Source of the DNA: an uncultured Pelagibacteraceae bacterium
GTDB lineage: Bacteria > Pseudomonadota > Alphaproteobacteria > Pelagibacterales > Pelagibacteraceae
Assembly (NCBI GenBank): GCA_902610115.1
Contig: CACLUK010000007.1
Coordinates: 1 to 45,314 of the forward strand
Direction: 5' to 3'
DNA length: 45,314 nt
Below are positions 9,005 to 18,164 of this stretch, in pieces (within the stretch, counting starts at the first letter, position 1; every line of letters begins with the position of its first letter). The notes under the pieces are model-generated. The model was not told where the DNA came from. It did not search any database and saw only the letters and a program-made list of their open reading frames with translations. A program made the position numbers and the translations under genes.

Positions 9005-9033
9005 TTGAAAACTTAATAAAATAATTGTATAAA
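9005..9033 (+). promoter_or_regulatory. Candidate sigma-70 promoter for prsA
   Basis: TTGAAA at 9005-9010 and TATAAA at 9028-9033 are separated by exactly 17 bases, upstream of the prsA ATG at 9046. This leaves a leader of only a few bases. The match to the consensus spacing in the only non-coding stretch between pgeF and prsA supports a real promoter, although AT-rich DNA makes chance matches common. Confidence 0.5.
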
Positions 9034-9045
9034 TAGTTACTTTTC

Positions 9046-9978
9046 ATGAAAATTTTATCTGGCACTAGCAACCTCAAGCTCAGTAAGGATATTTCTAAAA
9101 ACCTAAAACTTAAATTAATAAATACAAACATTAGAAGTTTTGCCGATGGAGAAATTTATATTGAGATAAATGAAAATATTAGAGGTAATAGCGTTTTTGT
9201 GATTCAGTCTACATCAAATCCAGCAAATGATAATATAATGGAGTTATTATTAGTGATTGATGCTTTAAAAAGGTCATCAGCAAAAACTATTACAGCAGTA
9301 ATCCCTTATTTCGGTTACGCTAGACAGGATAGAAAAGTTGCGCCAAGAACATCCATCTCAGCAAAAGTAGTAGCAAATTTAATTTCTAATGCTGGAGCTA
9401 CCAGAGTGGTAACAGTAGATTTGCACGCAGGTCAAATTCAAGGTTTTTTTGATATGCCAGTTGACAATTTATATACAGCGCCTCTTTTTGCTAAATATAT
9501 TAAAAAAAAATTAAATTCTAGAAAACTAATTTGTGTTTCACCAGACGTTGGAGGAGTTGGTAGAACTAGAGCATTAGCAACAAGAATAAAAGCTGATCTT
9601 GCAATCATCGATAAAAGAAGACCAGCGCCAGGTAAATCAGAAGTGATGAATATTATTGGAAATGTAAAAAATAAAACTTGCATCATAGTTGATGACATAA
9701 TTGATAGCGGAGGAACAATAGTTAATGCGGTAGATGCATTAAAAAAGAATGGGGCAAATGAAGTTTACGTATTTATTACACACGCTGTTTTAAGTGGTGA
9801 TGCTGTAAAAAAAATACAAAATTCTAAAATTAAAAAACTTATAATTACAGATACAATCAATAATGCTGAAAAAATTAAAAATAATAATAAAATTGAGGTG
9901 TTATCTATTGCCTCACTAATGTCCGAAGCTATAAAAAGAATAGCTAATTCTAACTCAGTATCTGATTTATTCAATTAA
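9046..9978 (+). CDS. prs: Ribose-phosphate pyrophosphokinase (PRPP synthetase)
   Basis: Prs makes PRPP from ribose-5-phosphate and ATP for nucleotide, histidine and tryptophan synthesis. The 310-residue length is standard for class I enzymes. Key motifs are FADGEIYIEINENIRG, PYFGYARQDRK (about 88-97), the DLHAGQIQGFFD segment (125-136), CVSPDVGGVGRTRALA, and the PRPP-binding loop IVDDIIDSGGT (about 214-224). It is flanked by its own promoter-like box upstream and another one before rplY. The prs-rplY-pth-ychF order is conserved in many proteobacteria. Confidence 0.97.
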   Translation: MKILSGTSNLKLSKDISKNLKLKLINTNIRSFADGEIYIEINENIRGNSVFVIQSTSNPANDNIMELLLVIDALKRSSAKTITAVIPYFGYARQDRKVAPRTSISAKVVANLISNAGATRVVTVDLHAGQIQGFFDMPVDNLYTAPLFAKYIKKKLNSRKLICVSPDVGGVGRTRALATRIKADLAIIDKRRPAPGKSEVMNIIGNVKNKTCIIVDDIIDSGGTIVNAVDALKKNGANEVYVFITHAVLSGDAVKKIQNSKIKKLIITDTINNAEKIKNNNKIEVLSIASLMSEAIKRIANSNSVSDLFN

Positions 9979-9981
9979 CAC

Positions 9982-10010
9982 TTGTTTTAGTTAAGAAGTT
10001 GAGTTATATA
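9982..10010 (+). promoter_or_regulatory. Candidate sigma-70 promoter for rplY
   Basis: TTGTTT (9982-9987) and TATATA (10005-10010) are spaced 17 bases apart in the 49-base gap after prs and 17 bases before the rplY ATG at 10028. Position and spacing fit a promoter for rplY-pth-ychF. It is a pattern match only. Confidence 0.42.
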
Positions 10011-10027
10011 CCCCTTTCATTAATATT

Positions 10028-10780
10028 ATGAGTAATCTAAAAGCAACAAAAAGAGAAAACTTGTCGAGTGGCTCTAATAACAAGCTTAGAGCCGAGGGAT
10101 TCATTCCTGCTATTTTGTATGGAGGCAATAATCCAAATCTTAATATTTCTATAAATAAAAAGGAAATAGCTAATATTATCAATTCAGAAACTTTCTTGTC
10201 AAAAGTTCTTGAAATTGAGGTGGATGGTAAAAAGGAAAAAGTAATTCCAAGAGATGTTTCTTTTCACGTTGTATCAGAAGAGCCTATACATATAGATTTT
10301 ATGAGAATTGTTTCAGGAAAAAAAATTATTTTGGAAATCCCTGTAAAATTTATAAATCACCCTGACTCACCAGGTCTTAAAAGAGGTGGTGTTTTGAATA
10401 TTGTAAGAAGAAAAGTAGAATTGAATTGTCCTGCCGAAAATATTCCTGATGAGATTATCGTTGATTTGACAGGTACTGATATCGGAACAAGTATTAAGAT
10501 TTCATCAGTAAAACTTCCAGAAAATATTAAACCAACGATAACAGATAGAGATTTCGTAGTTGCAACTGTAGCAGCACCAACGATAATTAAAGAACCAGAA
10601 AAACCTGCCGAAGATACTGCAGTTGAAGGCGCTGAGGGAGAAGCTCCTGCAGAAGGTTCAGAAGTTTCAGCTAAAGAGGGTGAGGCAACTAAAAAAGATG
10701 AAAAAGGAAAAGAAGGTACTTCTGATAAGAAACCCGAAGATAAGAAACCTGCTGAAAAAAAACCTGCTGAAAAAAAATAA
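10028..10780 (+). CDS. rplY: 50S ribosomal protein L25/general stress protein Ctc
   Basis: L25 binds 5S rRNA in the large ribosomal subunit. The 250-residue protein is of the long Ctc type. An N-terminal 5S-binding domain (to about 95) includes LRAEGFIPAILYGG and EPIHIDFMRI. A TL5-like C-terminal domain (about 95-185) follows, with GGVLNIVRRKVELNCPAENI. A tail of some 60 residues is low-complexity. It is first rich in Glu, Ala and Gly, then in Lys, Pro and Glu, ending in repeated KKPAE units. The tail is longer than I would expect for the family and probably disordered. Pth follows after 5 bases. Confidence 0.95.
   Translation: MSNLKATKRENLSSGSNNKLRAEGFIPAILYGGNNPNLNISINKKEIANIINSETFLSKVLEIEVDGKKEKVIPRDVSFHVVSEEPIHIDFMRIVSGKKIILEIPVKFINHPDSPGLKRGGVLNIVRRKVELNCPAENIPDEIIVDLTGTDIGTSIKISSVKLPENIKPTITDRDFVVATVAAPTIIKEPEKPAEDTAVEGAEGEAPAEGSEVSAKEGEATKKDEKGKEGTSDKKPEDKKPAEKKPAEKK
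10718..10777 (+). repeat. Short in-frame repeats coding the L25 tail
   Basis: The 3' end of rplY holds near-tandem units. GATAAGAAACC occurs twice (coding DKKP), then CCTGCTGAAAAAAAA occurs twice in a row (coding PAEKK). The repeats keep the reading frame and produce a basic-acidic tail. Such units could vary in copy number by slippage. Confidence 0.5.
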
Positions 10781-10785
10781 TTAAT

Positions 10786-11358
10786 ATGCTTTTACTTGTT
10801 GGATTAGGAAATCCAGGTTCAGACTATACAAATACCAGACATAATATTGGTTTTAGAATAATTGACGCTATTAACGCTCACTTTAAACTTTCTAAACAAA
10901 AACCAAAATTTAAAGGTTTGCTGACTACAGGTAATATTGATGAAAAAAAAATTTATGCCATTAAACCACTTACATTTATGAATAATTCAGGCACTGCAAT
11001 TAAAGAACTGATTGATTATTTTAAAATTGAAGCTAAAGATGTAATCGTATTTCATGATGATATGGACATTGACTTTGGAAAAATTAAAACAAAGTTTGGA
11101 GGCGGGAGTGCTGGACATAATGGAATAGAATCTATCGATAAGTTTATTGGTAAAGACTATTCTAGAGTTAGAATTGGCATAGGTCATCCCAAACAAAAGA
11201 AAAAAGTTAACAATCATGTTTTAGATGACTTTAAGGATGACGAAGAAGAAAAAATTAAAGAGATTACTGAAAATATTGTTAAACAAATACCCACTCTTAT
11301 TGATAAAAAAATTGACCTTTTTTCAAGTAAAGTTAATCAAAATTTAGATGGGATTTAA
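10786..11358 (+). CDS. pth: Peptidyl-tRNA hydrolase
   Basis: Pth releases tRNA from peptidyl-tRNAs that drop off the ribosome. The 190-residue protein starts with the diagnostic VGLGNPGSDYTNTRHNIGF, in which H19 is the catalytic histidine (N20 follows). Later segments are KPLTFMNNSGTAI, VIVFHDDMDIDFGKI and the GGGSAGHNGIESI loop. Length and order of motifs are normal. The stop overlaps the ychF start by 11 bases. Confidence 0.97.
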   Translation: MLLLVGLGNPGSDYTNTRHNIGFRIIDAINAHFKLSKQKPKFKGLLTTGNIDEKKIYAIKPLTFMNNSGTAIKELIDYFKIEAKDVIVFHDDMDIDFGKIKTKFGGGSAGHNGIESIDKFIGKDYSRVRIGIGHPKQKKKVNNHVLDDFKDDEEEKIKEITENIVKQIPTLIDKKIDLFSSKVNQNLDGI

Positions 11359-12418
11359 ATGTGGAATTGTTGGATTGCCGAATGTGGGTAAATCAACTTT
11401 GTTCAATGCTCTTACATCATCAAAAAATGCTGAAGCAGCAAACTTTCCTTTTTGCACTATAGATCCAAACATAGGAATAGTAGATGTTGTAGATGATAGA
11501 CTAGATAAGTTAACAAATCTCTCTAAATCAAAAAAAAAAATTTACACAACAATTACATTTGTTGATATTGCAGGGTTAGTAAAAGGAGCCTCAAAAGGTG
11601 AAGGTTTAGGTAATAAATTTTTGTCTCATATAAGAGAAGTTGATGCGATTATTCACTTAGTCAGATGTTTTAAATCAGAAAAAATAACACATGTAAATTC
11701 AAAAATTAATCCAGCAGATGATTTGGAGACAATTAAGACTGAAATAGTTCTATCGGATTTAGACTTGATTCAAAAAAAACTAGAGAAAGGAAAAAAGAAG
11801 TTACTTAATGATAAAGAGGTAAAGATTTTAGAAGAAAAATTGAACTATTTGGAAAGTGGAAAAGATATAAAAATAAATGATTTGTATGAGGAAAAATTTT
11901 TAACAGATATCGGTTTACTAAGTATGAAACCAAAAATTATTGTTTGTAATGTAGATGAGGAGACTTTGGCTCACGGAAATGAGTATACCCAAATGATGAG
12001 AGAGAAATATCCAAATGAAAAGATAATAAATATTTGTGCTGATATAGAGGACCAACTTTCTGGCTTAAACAAGAATGAAAAGGAATCTTTCATGCGAGAT
12101 ATTGGTTTATATAAAACCGGAATTAACAAACTTATTAAAGAAGGTTATGATCTTTTAAAGTTAGATACTTTTTTTACTTCAGGTCCAGAAGAAAGTAGAG
12201 CTTGGACCGTCAAAAAAAATACTATTGCACCAAAAGCAGCAAGTGTAATTCATACTGATTTTGAAAAAAATTTCATTAGGGCTGAGGCGGTAAGTTGTGA
12301 AGATTTCATTAAATATGGTAGTGCTGAGAAATGTAAAGAAAATGGAAAATTGAGAATTGAAGGTAAAGACTATATTATCAAAGATGGTGATGTTTTATAT
12401 TTCAGAGTCAATCCTTGA
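11348..12418 (+). CDS. ychF: Redox-responsive P-loop ATPase YchF/OLA1
   Basis: YchF is an Obg-related NTPase that prefers ATP and associates with ribosomes. The 356-residue protein has Walker A GLPNVGKST (9-17), the switch segment VDIAGLVKGASKGEGLGN, and CNVDEE in place of the canonical NKxD, which is the ATP-preferring variant of the family. A C-terminal TGS domain includes SRAWTVKKNTIAPKAASVIH and [11 protein letters not shown]. The 3' end overlaps the end of petC on the opposite strand by 24 bases, so both C-termini are encoded in the same DNA. Confidence 0.97.
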   Translation: MGFKCGIVGLPNVGKSTLFNALTSSKNAEAANFPFCTIDPNIGIVDVVDDRLDKLTNLSKSKKKIYTTITFVDIAGLVKGASKGEGLGNKFLSHIREVDAIIHLVRCFKSEKITHVNSKINPADDLETIKTEIVLSDLDLIQKKLEKGKKKLLNDKEVKILEEKLNYLESGKDIKINDLYEEKFLTDIGLLSMKPKIIVCNVDEETLAHGNEYTQMMREKYPNEKIINICADIEDQLSGLNKNEKESFMRDIGLYKTGINKLIKEGYDLLKLDTFFTSGPEESRAWTVKKNTIAPKAASVIHTDFEKNFIRAEAVSCEDFIKYGSAEKCKENGKLRIEGKDYIIKDGDVLYFRVNP

Positions 12419-13177
12419 CCAAATTTTTTTCATGCTCAGATAAACAAGAATTGTCAAAAGAATTAAGTATATTATTACTTTGACTCCTGTTCTATGTCTT
12501 TCCTCTAATTCGGGTTCCGCAGCCCAAGCTAAAAAAGTAGTAACATCTTTAGCCATCTGATCCACCGTGGATTCAGTTCCATCAGAATATTCTACTAAAC
12601 CATCGCTTAAATTATTTGGCATTTTTATCTTATTGCCGATCATATATTTATTATAGTACACCCCATCATCTAAAGTTACTCCCGGTGGTGGATCCTCATA
12701 ACCAACCAAAACCGAATAAATGTAATTTGCTCCTCCTTTTCTTGCTTTCACAAGAACTGACATATCTGGTGGATATGCTCCGCCGTTAGCTGCTATAGCA
12801 GCTTTTACGTTTGGGTAAGGGTTTTTGAATTTATCAGAGGGCTTACCAGGTCTAGTGAACATTTCCCCTTGATCGTCCGGGCCGTCCTCTATCTCAAAAC
12901 TTGCTGCAATTGCTTTTACCTCTATCTCAGAAAATTCTGGTCCACCTGGTTCTCCTAGGTTTCTATAACTTAAATATTGCATGGAGTGACACGAAGCGCA
13001 AACTTCCTTATATACCTGAAAACCTCTTTGCAATGAGGCTCTGTCAAAAGTGCCAGTTAATCCTTTAAAACTCCATTCCACTTTAATTGGATCAACCATT
13101 TCAGCGCTTTGTAGTGGTTTAAGTGAGATAAGTAACAAAAAAGATAAAACGAGTAGTTTTATATTAGACTTTATCAT
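12395..13177 (-). CDS. petC: Cytochrome c1, ubiquinol-cytochrome c reductase
   Basis: Cytochrome c1 passes electrons from the Rieske protein to soluble cytochrome c in the bc1 complex. The 260-residue precursor begins with a signal peptide ([22 protein letters not shown]). It has the heme c site CASCH at 60-64, a [20 protein letters not shown] region, [11 protein letters not shown] with a candidate axial methionine, and one C-terminal membrane anchor ([20 protein letters not shown]). It overlaps the petB stop by 14 bases and is last in petABC. The 3' end overlaps convergent ychF. Confidence 0.96.
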   Translation of the reverse strand: MIKSNIKLLVLSFLLLISLKPLQSAEMVDPIKVEWSFKGLTGTFDRASLQRGFQVYKEVCASCHSMQYLSYRNLGEPGGPEFSEIEVKAIAASFEIEDGPDDQGEMFTRPGKPSDKFKNPYPNVKAAIAANGGAYPPDMSVLVKARKGGANYIYSVLVGYEDPPPGVTLDDGVYYNKYMIGNKIKMPNNLSDGLVEYSDGTESTVDQMAKDVTTFLAWAAEPELEERHRTGVKVIIYLILLTILVYLSMKKIWSRIDSEI

Positions 13178-14423
13178 TAATCTTCCTAGCTAAAGATGGT
13201 TCTGCTCCTCCAGTTAATACTGGTTCGGAGATGCTCATAGGAATCGGATCCGTTTTTTCCAAATAACCGACAACAGGCATAACTACTATAAAATGTAAGA
13301 AATAATAAATAGTTCCCACTCTAGCTAATACTAAGTAAATTCCTTCAGCTGGCATCGCACCAACATAACCAAGCATTAGAACGTCTATTACTAATATCCA
13401 AAAGAACTGTCTATAAATCGGTCTAAAAACAGCCGATCTAACTTTTGATGTGTCTAACCAAGGTAGGACAAATAAAATAAAAATTGCACTGAACATTAAA
13501 ATCACTCCACCTAATTTATCAGGGACAGATCTTAAAATTGCGTAAAATGGTAACAAATACCATTCAGGTACTATATGTGCAGGAGTGACTAATGGGTTAG
13601 CTGGAATATAATTGTCTGAGTGTCCTAAAACATTTGGTGTAAAGAAAACAAACCCAGCAAATATAATCATAAATACTAAAAGAGCAAAAGCGTCTTTAAT
13701 TGTAATGTACGGGTGAAACGGTACTGTATCCTTAGAAGGTTTCTTTATATCAATACCAACAGGATTATTGTTGCCAGGAACATGTAGAGCCCAAATGTGT
13801 AAAACAACTAGTCCTAAGATTAAAAATGGAATTAAATAATGTAAGCTGAAGAATCTATTTAATGTGGGATTGTCAACAGAATAAGCGCCCCAAAGCCAAG
13901 TTGTAATACTGTCTCCAACTAGTGGAATTGCACTAAAAAGATTTGTTATCACTGTTGCTCCCCAAAAACTCATTTGACCCCATGGCAACACATAGCCCAT
14001 GAATGCTGCAGCCATCATTAACAAATAAATCATAAGACCAATAATCCAAATTACCTCTCTAGGTGATTTATACGATCCATAGAATAAAGATCTAAAAATA
14101 TGAATATAAACTGCTAGGAAAAACATTGAAGCTCCATTGCTGTGAATGTACCTAATTAACCATCCATAATTCACGTCCCTCATAATATGTTCAACACTCG
14201 CAAAAGCTAAATCTGCATGAGCAACATAATGCATTGCTAAAACAATCCCTGTAACTATTTGAGTGATTAAACAAAAAGTTAAAATTCCTCCAAAGGTCCA
14301 CCAATAATTTAGATTCTTAGGTGTTGGGTAATCTGTAAGGTGTGCTCCAAGAGTAAGTAATGGCAAACGATCGTTAAACCATTTTCCTGCTTTAGATTTC
14401 GGTGTGTATTCGTGCTCACTCAT
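13164..14423 (-). CDS. petB: Cytochrome b of the bc1 complex
   Basis: This multi-spanning quinol-oxidising subunit holds both b hemes. Starting at the ATG at 14423 gives about 419 residues; an upstream in-frame TTG at 14438 would add five residues and looks unlikely. Recognisable segments are [60 protein letters not shown] and the Qo-site [16 protein letters not shown]. The protein is the long undivided form usual in alphaproteobacteria rather than the split b6/subunit IV form. It lies 7 bases downstream of petA and overlaps petC. Confidence 0.97.
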   Translation of the reverse strand: MSEHEYTPKSKAGKWFNDRLPLLTLGAHLTDYPTPKNLNYWWTFGGILTFCLITQIVTGIVLAMHYVAHADLAFASVEHIMRDVNYGWLIRYIHSNGASMFFLAVYIHIFRSLFYGSYKSPREVIWIIGLMIYLLMMAAAFMGYVLPWGQMSFWGATVITNLFSAIPLVGDSITTWLWGAYSVDNPTLNRFFSLHYLIPFLILGLVVLHIWALHVPGNNNPVGIDIKKPSKDTVPFHPYITIKDAFALLVFMIIFAGFVFFTPNVLGHSDNYIPANPLVTPAHIVPEWYLLPFYAILRSVPDKLGGVILMFSAIFILFVLPWLDTSKVRSAVFRPIYRQFFWILVIDVLMLGYVGAMPAEGIYLVLARVGTIYYFLHFIVVMPVVGYLEKTDPIPMSISEPVLTGGAEPSLARKINDKV

Positions 14424-14430
14424 AATTTTT

Positions 14431-14952
14431 TTAACCAATCTTAATCGTATTACTGTCTACAAACTCAAACTTTGGTATTTCCATATTTGTTGGAGCTGGT
14501 CCTTTTCTTATTCTGCCTGATACATCGTAATGTGAACCATGACAAGGACAAAACCAACCATTGAAGTCTCCTTTATCTTTTAAAGGCACACATCCAAGAT
14601 GTGTACAAACTCCTAACATGACTAACCATTCGTCTTTGCCCTCTTTTACCCTGTCTTCATCTTTTTGAGGATCAGGCAAATCGTCCATATTTACAGCTCT
14701 AGCCTCTGCTATTTCCTCAGGAGTTCTTCTTTTCAAAAAAACTGGCTTACCTCTCCATAAAACTGTGATCGATTTACCTGGCTCAATGTTACTAATATCA
14801 ACTTCAGTTGTAGCTAGGGCTTGTTGGGCTTTATCTGGATTCATTTGGTCAATCATTGGCCAAATAACTGCTCCAACACCTACTGCTCCAACGGTATAAC
14901 TAGCTGTAAATAAAAAATCTCTTCTATTAACTTTTTTTTCTTCTTTGCTCAT
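14431..14952 (-). CDS. petA: Rieske iron-sulfur subunit of the bc1 complex
   Basis: The Rieske protein carries the mobile 2Fe-2S centre that takes the first electron from ubiquinol. The 173-residue protein starts with a twin-arginine motif (NRRDFLF, residues 9-15) followed by a hydrophobic anchor, fitting Tat export. Cluster ligands lie in CTHLGC (116-121) and CPCHGS (135-140). It opens the petABC operon. The 89-base divergent gap to trmL presumably holds promoters for both directions, but I could not single out convincing boxes there. Confidence 0.97.
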   Translation of the reverse strand: MSKEEKKVNRRDFLFTASYTVGAVGVGAVIWPMIDQMNPDKAQQALATTEVDISNIEPGKSITVLWRGKPVFLKRRTPEEIAEARAVNMDDLPDPQKDEDRVKEGKDEWLVMLGVCTHLGCVPLKDKGDFNGWFCPCHGSHYDVSGRIRKGPAPTNMEIPKFEFVDSNTIKIG

Positions 14953-15041
14953 TTATGTAAGTGCTTATAATGTAATTATTAAATAAAACCATATTATTAA
15001 AATTTCTAGGGTCAGAATGACACATAAATTAGGCTCAAATA

Positions 15042-15491
15042 ATGCACATAGTCCTATATAAACCTGATATCCCGCAAAATACTGCTGCGATCATCAGATT
15101 AAGTGCATGTTTAAATTTAAAGATTCACTTAATTGAACCGTGTGGGTTTGATTTAAACGACCGAAGATTTAAAAGAGTAGTAATGGATTACATCGGTTTA
15201 AGTAAGATTTTTAAATATGATAACTTTACAGCTTTTTTTAACAAAAATAAAAAATCTAGAATTGTTTTAATGACAACTAAGGCAAAAAAATTATATCATA
15301 ATTTTAAATTCAAAAAAAATGATATGCTTTTATTTGGAAGAGAAAGTGCTGGAGTTCCTGAAGATTTACATAAAATATTAAAGAACAAGATTAAAATACC
15401 TATGAATGAAAAGACTAGATCGCTTAATGTTGCTATGAGCGTAGCAATAATTGCCTCTGAGGCTTTAAGACAAAATAATTTATTGAAATGA
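15042..15491 (+). CDS. trmL: tRNA (cytidine(34)-2'-O)-methyltransferase
   Basis: This SPOUT-family enzyme of 149 residues methylates the wobble ribose of some leucine tRNAs. Visible family motifs are the start IVLYKPDIPQNTAAIIRLSA, the knot segment LLFGRESAGVPEDLH and the C-terminal IPMNEKTRSLNVAMSVAI. Length is typical for TrmL, shorter than TrmH/SpoU proteins. The stop overlaps hemF in ATGA. The petABC/trmL-hemF neighbourhood is common in alphaproteobacteria. Confidence 0.94.
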   Translation: MHIVLYKPDIPQNTAAIIRLSACLNLKIHLIEPCGFDLNDRRFKRVVMDYIGLSKIFKYDNFTAFFNKNKKSRIVLMTTKAKKLYHNFKFKKNDMLLFGRESAGVPEDLHKILKNKIKIPMNEKTRSLNVAMSVAIIASEALRQNNLLK

Positions 15492-16312
15492 TTACTTCTG
15501 ATTTTAAAAAAAAAATGACTGATAGTTGGTTTTCATATTTACAAAGTCAGATTTGTAAAGAGTTTGAATTTCTAGAAAAAAACAAAATTAAATTCGTAAA
15601 ACGAAATTGGAAGAAAAATAAAATAAATGAAGGTGGTGGTACCTCGTTTCTTTTATCTAATGGAAAAATATTTGATAAGGTCGGTGTAAATAAATCAACT
15701 GTATCAGGAATTTTTCCAAAAAAATTTAGGTCTAAGATTTTAGGAGCAGGAAAAAAAGGTAAATATTGGGCAACAGGTATATCTGTTGTTGCTCATATGA
15801 AAAATCCTAAAATACCTGCAATACATTTTAACACTAGATTTATAGTAACCTCAAAAGAATGGTTCGGAGGAGGTATGGATGTTACTCCAAGTTTCAAAGA
15901 TCTAAAGGAAAAAAAAATGATACATGATGATCTGAGGAGTATTTGTAATCAAAATAAGAAAAGTTACAAAAAGTATAAAAAATGGTGTGATGAATATTTT
16001 TATTTACCCCACAGAAAAGAAGCAAGAGGAATAGGAGGAATTTTTTTTGACTATGAAACTAAAAATTGGATTGAAAATTTTAAATTTGTGAGGGAACTTG
16101 GTCTTACTTTTATTGAAATTTCAAAAAAAATTATTAAGAGAAAGGAAAAATTAAACTGGACTAAATTAGATAAAGAAAAACAGTTATTCAAAAGAGGGAG
16201 ATATGTTGAATTTAATCTTTTGTATGATAGAGGTACAAAATTTGGTTTAAATTCAGGTGGGAATATTGACTCAATATTAATGTCGCTTCCACCAGAAGCT
16301 AAATGGAAATAA
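15488..16312 (+). CDS. hemF: Oxygen-dependent coproporphyrinogen III oxidase
   Basis: HemF uses O2 to decarboxylate coproporphyrinogen III to protoporphyrinogen IX in heme synthesis, fitting an aerobic cell rich in b-, c- and a-type cytochromes. The 274-residue protein shows GGGTSFLLSNGKIFDKVGVN, the WFGGGMDVTPSF segment, ARGIGGIFFDY, and the C-terminal RGRYVEFNLLYDRGTKFGL with SILMSLPPEAKWK. The length is slightly short of the roughly 300 usual elsewhere. It overlaps trmL by 4 bases, and greA begins 2 bases after its stop. Confidence 0.97.
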   Translation: MITSDFKKKMTDSWFSYLQSQICKEFEFLEKNKIKFVKRNWKKNKINEGGGTSFLLSNGKIFDKVGVNKSTVSGIFPKKFRSKILGAGKKGKYWATGISVVAHMKNPKIPAIHFNTRFIVTSKEWFGGGMDVTPSFKDLKEKKMIHDDLRSICNQNKKSYKKYKKWCDEYFYLPHRKEARGIGGIFFDYETKNWIENFKFVRELGLTFIEISKKIIKRKEKLNWTKLDKEKQLFKRGRYVEFNLLYDRGTKFGLNSGGNIDSILMSLPPEAKWK

Positions 16313-16314
16313 TT

Positions 16315-16791
16315 ATGGAAAAAGAGCCAATAACAGTAAGAGGTTTAAAAAATTTAAAATCGGAGTTGGATGATTTAAAAAATATACAAAGACCGAAAGT
16401 TGTTGCTGCAATTTCTGAAGCAAGATCGCACGGTGATTTAAAAGAAAATGCTGAATACCATGCAGCAAAAGAACAACAAGCTTTAATAGAGAGTCGAGTT
16501 ATTGCCATTAACGATTTAATTGCTAGAGCTAATGTAATAGATGTAACAAAAATAGAAAATAATGGAAAAGTAATTTTTGGATCAACGGTAAAAGTTCAAG
16601 ATTTAGAAACTAATAAAGAGATATCTTATAGACTCGTTGGACAAGATGAGGCTGATATTAAAAAAAATTTAATTTTTTTTAAAAGTCCAATCGGTAAGTC
16701 TTTGATCGGAAAAAGCAAGGGTGAGATGGTAAGTGTAGTTACACCATCAGGTGAGAGGAATTTTGAAATATTAGATGTTGAATATATATAA
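16315..16791 (+). CDS. greA: Transcription elongation factor GreA
   Basis: GreA rescues backtracked RNA polymerase by stimulating transcript cleavage. I place the start at the ATG at 16315 (MEKEPITVRG), because it lines up with the usual GreA N-terminus and lies just after the hemF stop; an ATG at 16303 would add four residues and overlap hemF. The N-terminal coiled coil carries EARSHGDLKENAEYHAAKEQ with the acidic tip residues. The C-terminal FKBP-like part ends GERNFEILDVEYI. At 158 residues the protein is complete. Its stop lies one base from the stop of convergent cca. Confidence 0.97.
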   Translation: MEKEPITVRGLKNLKSELDDLKNIQRPKVVAAISEARSHGDLKENAEYHAAKEQQALIESRVIAINDLIARANVIDVTKIENNGKVIFGSTVKVQDLETNKEISYRLVGQDEADIKKNLIFFKSPIGKSLIGKSKGEMVSVVTPSGERNFEILDVEYI

Positions 16792-16792
16792 T

Positions 16793-18049
16793 TTAATTTC
16801 CCTCTATAAGCTTTTTTATTCTGTCTTTAGAAATCTTAAATCCATTATTTAACCACTCTTCCTCTATTTTATTCAAAACTTTTCCTAGATCTTCTCCCTC
16901 TTCCATTCCGTTTTGTTTCAAATATTCACCATTAATATCTAATTTTGGAATTTTAGAGTTTAAAATTTTATTTAAAATATTTTTAAATTCTTGTAATTTT
17001 ATCTTTAGATTACATGCATAATTAAGAATATTTAATGTTATCAAATGATTTTTACCATTTAAATAAATATTTTTAAGTAAATCTTTGTAAAAAAAATCTT
17101 TGTTATTTTGTGCAAGATTTAAATTTTTAGCAAGTTTTTCTAAGGATAATTTTAGTTTATTCGAGACGTTATACTTATGTGAAAAATATTCATGATTATC
17201 CTTTTCATCAATTAATAAAATACTAAGAATGATATCTTTATTTAATTTTAAGTTTCTATTTATTTCTTTGACTCTTTTCAATCTTTCTAGATAAATTAAT
17301 TCAGGAAATATTAGTTTGAAAATTTCTAGTAAATGATAATTTTCAGAAATTTTTAGAAAACTTTTTAATTCTAAAATTTTTATTAATTCCAATAAAATTC
17401 TCTCTTTTGAAATTTTTTTTATTCCATCTAAATTTTGCTTAATCGCAGCGATAGTGGTGGGCTCTAATTTTGAATCATACATGATTTTAAATCTTATAAA
17501 CCTTATTATTCTTAAATAATCTTCCTCTATTCTTTTTTGTGGATCTCCAATAAATTTCACATTTTTATTTTTTAGGTCTATTGTACCCATTTGAGGATCA
17601 AATATTTTTCCATTTCTATCTAAATAAATTGCATTAATAGTAAAATCTCTTCTTTCGGAGTCTAGTTTCCAGTCATCAATGTATTTTACTTCAGCATGCC
17701 TTCCATCTGTTCTATGATCTTGGCGCAAGGTTGTTATTTCAACTCTAAAATTATCTGAGATAACTGTGACTGTTCCATGTTTCGTTCCAGTATCAAGAAC
17801 CTTGAAATAAGTATTCTTAAGTCTATTTTTAACTTCATCTGTTTTTAAAATAGTTGCCATGTCTATGTCATCAATTTCTTCTCCTGAAAGATGTTTCCTT
17901 ACACATCCTCCAACAAATCTTGATACTACTTTTTCTTTTGGATAATCGGATTGCAATTTTTTAAATAAAAATTGTAATTCTTTATTTTTATAAAATGGAA
18001 AAATTGCGTTTTTTAAATTTTGAAAGAAGTTAAATTTGAAATTCAACAT
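16793..18049 (-). CDS. cca: CCA tRNA nucleotidyltransferase
   Basis: This class II nucleotidyltransferase adds or repairs the 3'-CCA of tRNAs. In the 418-residue protein the N-terminal catalytic domain has RFVGGCVRKHLSG (44-56) with the metal-binding D61-I62-D63. It also has GTKHGTVTV, SERRDFTINAIY and the RNA-binding EEDYLRIIRFIRFK. The C-terminal helical half is less conserved and Asn/Lys/Leu-rich. Poly(A) polymerase is an alternative in this superfamily, but layout and alphaproteobacterial similarity favour Cca. Its start codon lies only 6 bases after the 3' CCA of the upstream tRNA-Gln, so its own leader would be almost absent after tRNA processing. Confidence 0.92.
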   Translation of the reverse strand: MLNFKFNFFQNLKNAIFPFYKNKELQFLFKKLQSDYPKEKVVSRFVGGCVRKHLSGEEIDDIDMATILKTDEVKNRLKNTYFKVLDTGTKHGTVTVISDNFRVEITTLRQDHRTDGRHAEVKYIDDWKLDSERRDFTINAIYLDRNGKIFDPQMGTIDLKNKNVKFIGDPQKRIEEDYLRIIRFIRFKIMYDSKLEPTTIAAIKQNLDGIKKISKERILLELIKILELKSFLKISENYHLLEIFKLIFPELIYLERLKRVKEINRNLKLNKDIILSILLIDEKDNHEYFSHKYNVSNKLKLSLEKLAKNLNLAQNNKDFFYKDLLKNIYLNGKNHLITLNILNYACNLKIKLQEFKNILNKILNSKIPKLDINGEYLKQNGMEEGEDLGKVLNKIEEEWLNNGFKISKDRIKKLIEGN

Positions 18050-18055
18050 AATTTA

Positions 18056-18129
18056 TGGCTGGGGCACTAGGATTCGAACCTAGGATGGCGGTATCAAAAA
18101 CCGCTGCCTTACCGCTTGGCTATGCCCCA
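18056..18129 (-). tRNA. tRNA-Gln (anticodon TTG), CCA encoded
   Basis: The minus strand folds into a standard cloverleaf of 74 nt. The acceptor stem TGGGGCA pairs with TGCCCCA. The anticodon stem GCGGT/ACCGC encloses loop TTTTGAT with anticodon TTG. The T-arm is CCTAG-GTTCGAAT-CCTAG. The discriminator base is G, followed by an encoded CCA (18058-18056). It sits between ispE and cca on the same strand. Confidence 0.97.
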
Positions 18130-18164
18130 AATACAAATGACTGATATATCATAATTCGATGAAT

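Noticed and set aside
14424-14438. TTG start of petB at 14438
   Set aside because: The ATG at 14423 gives the family-like N-terminus and needs no rare start.
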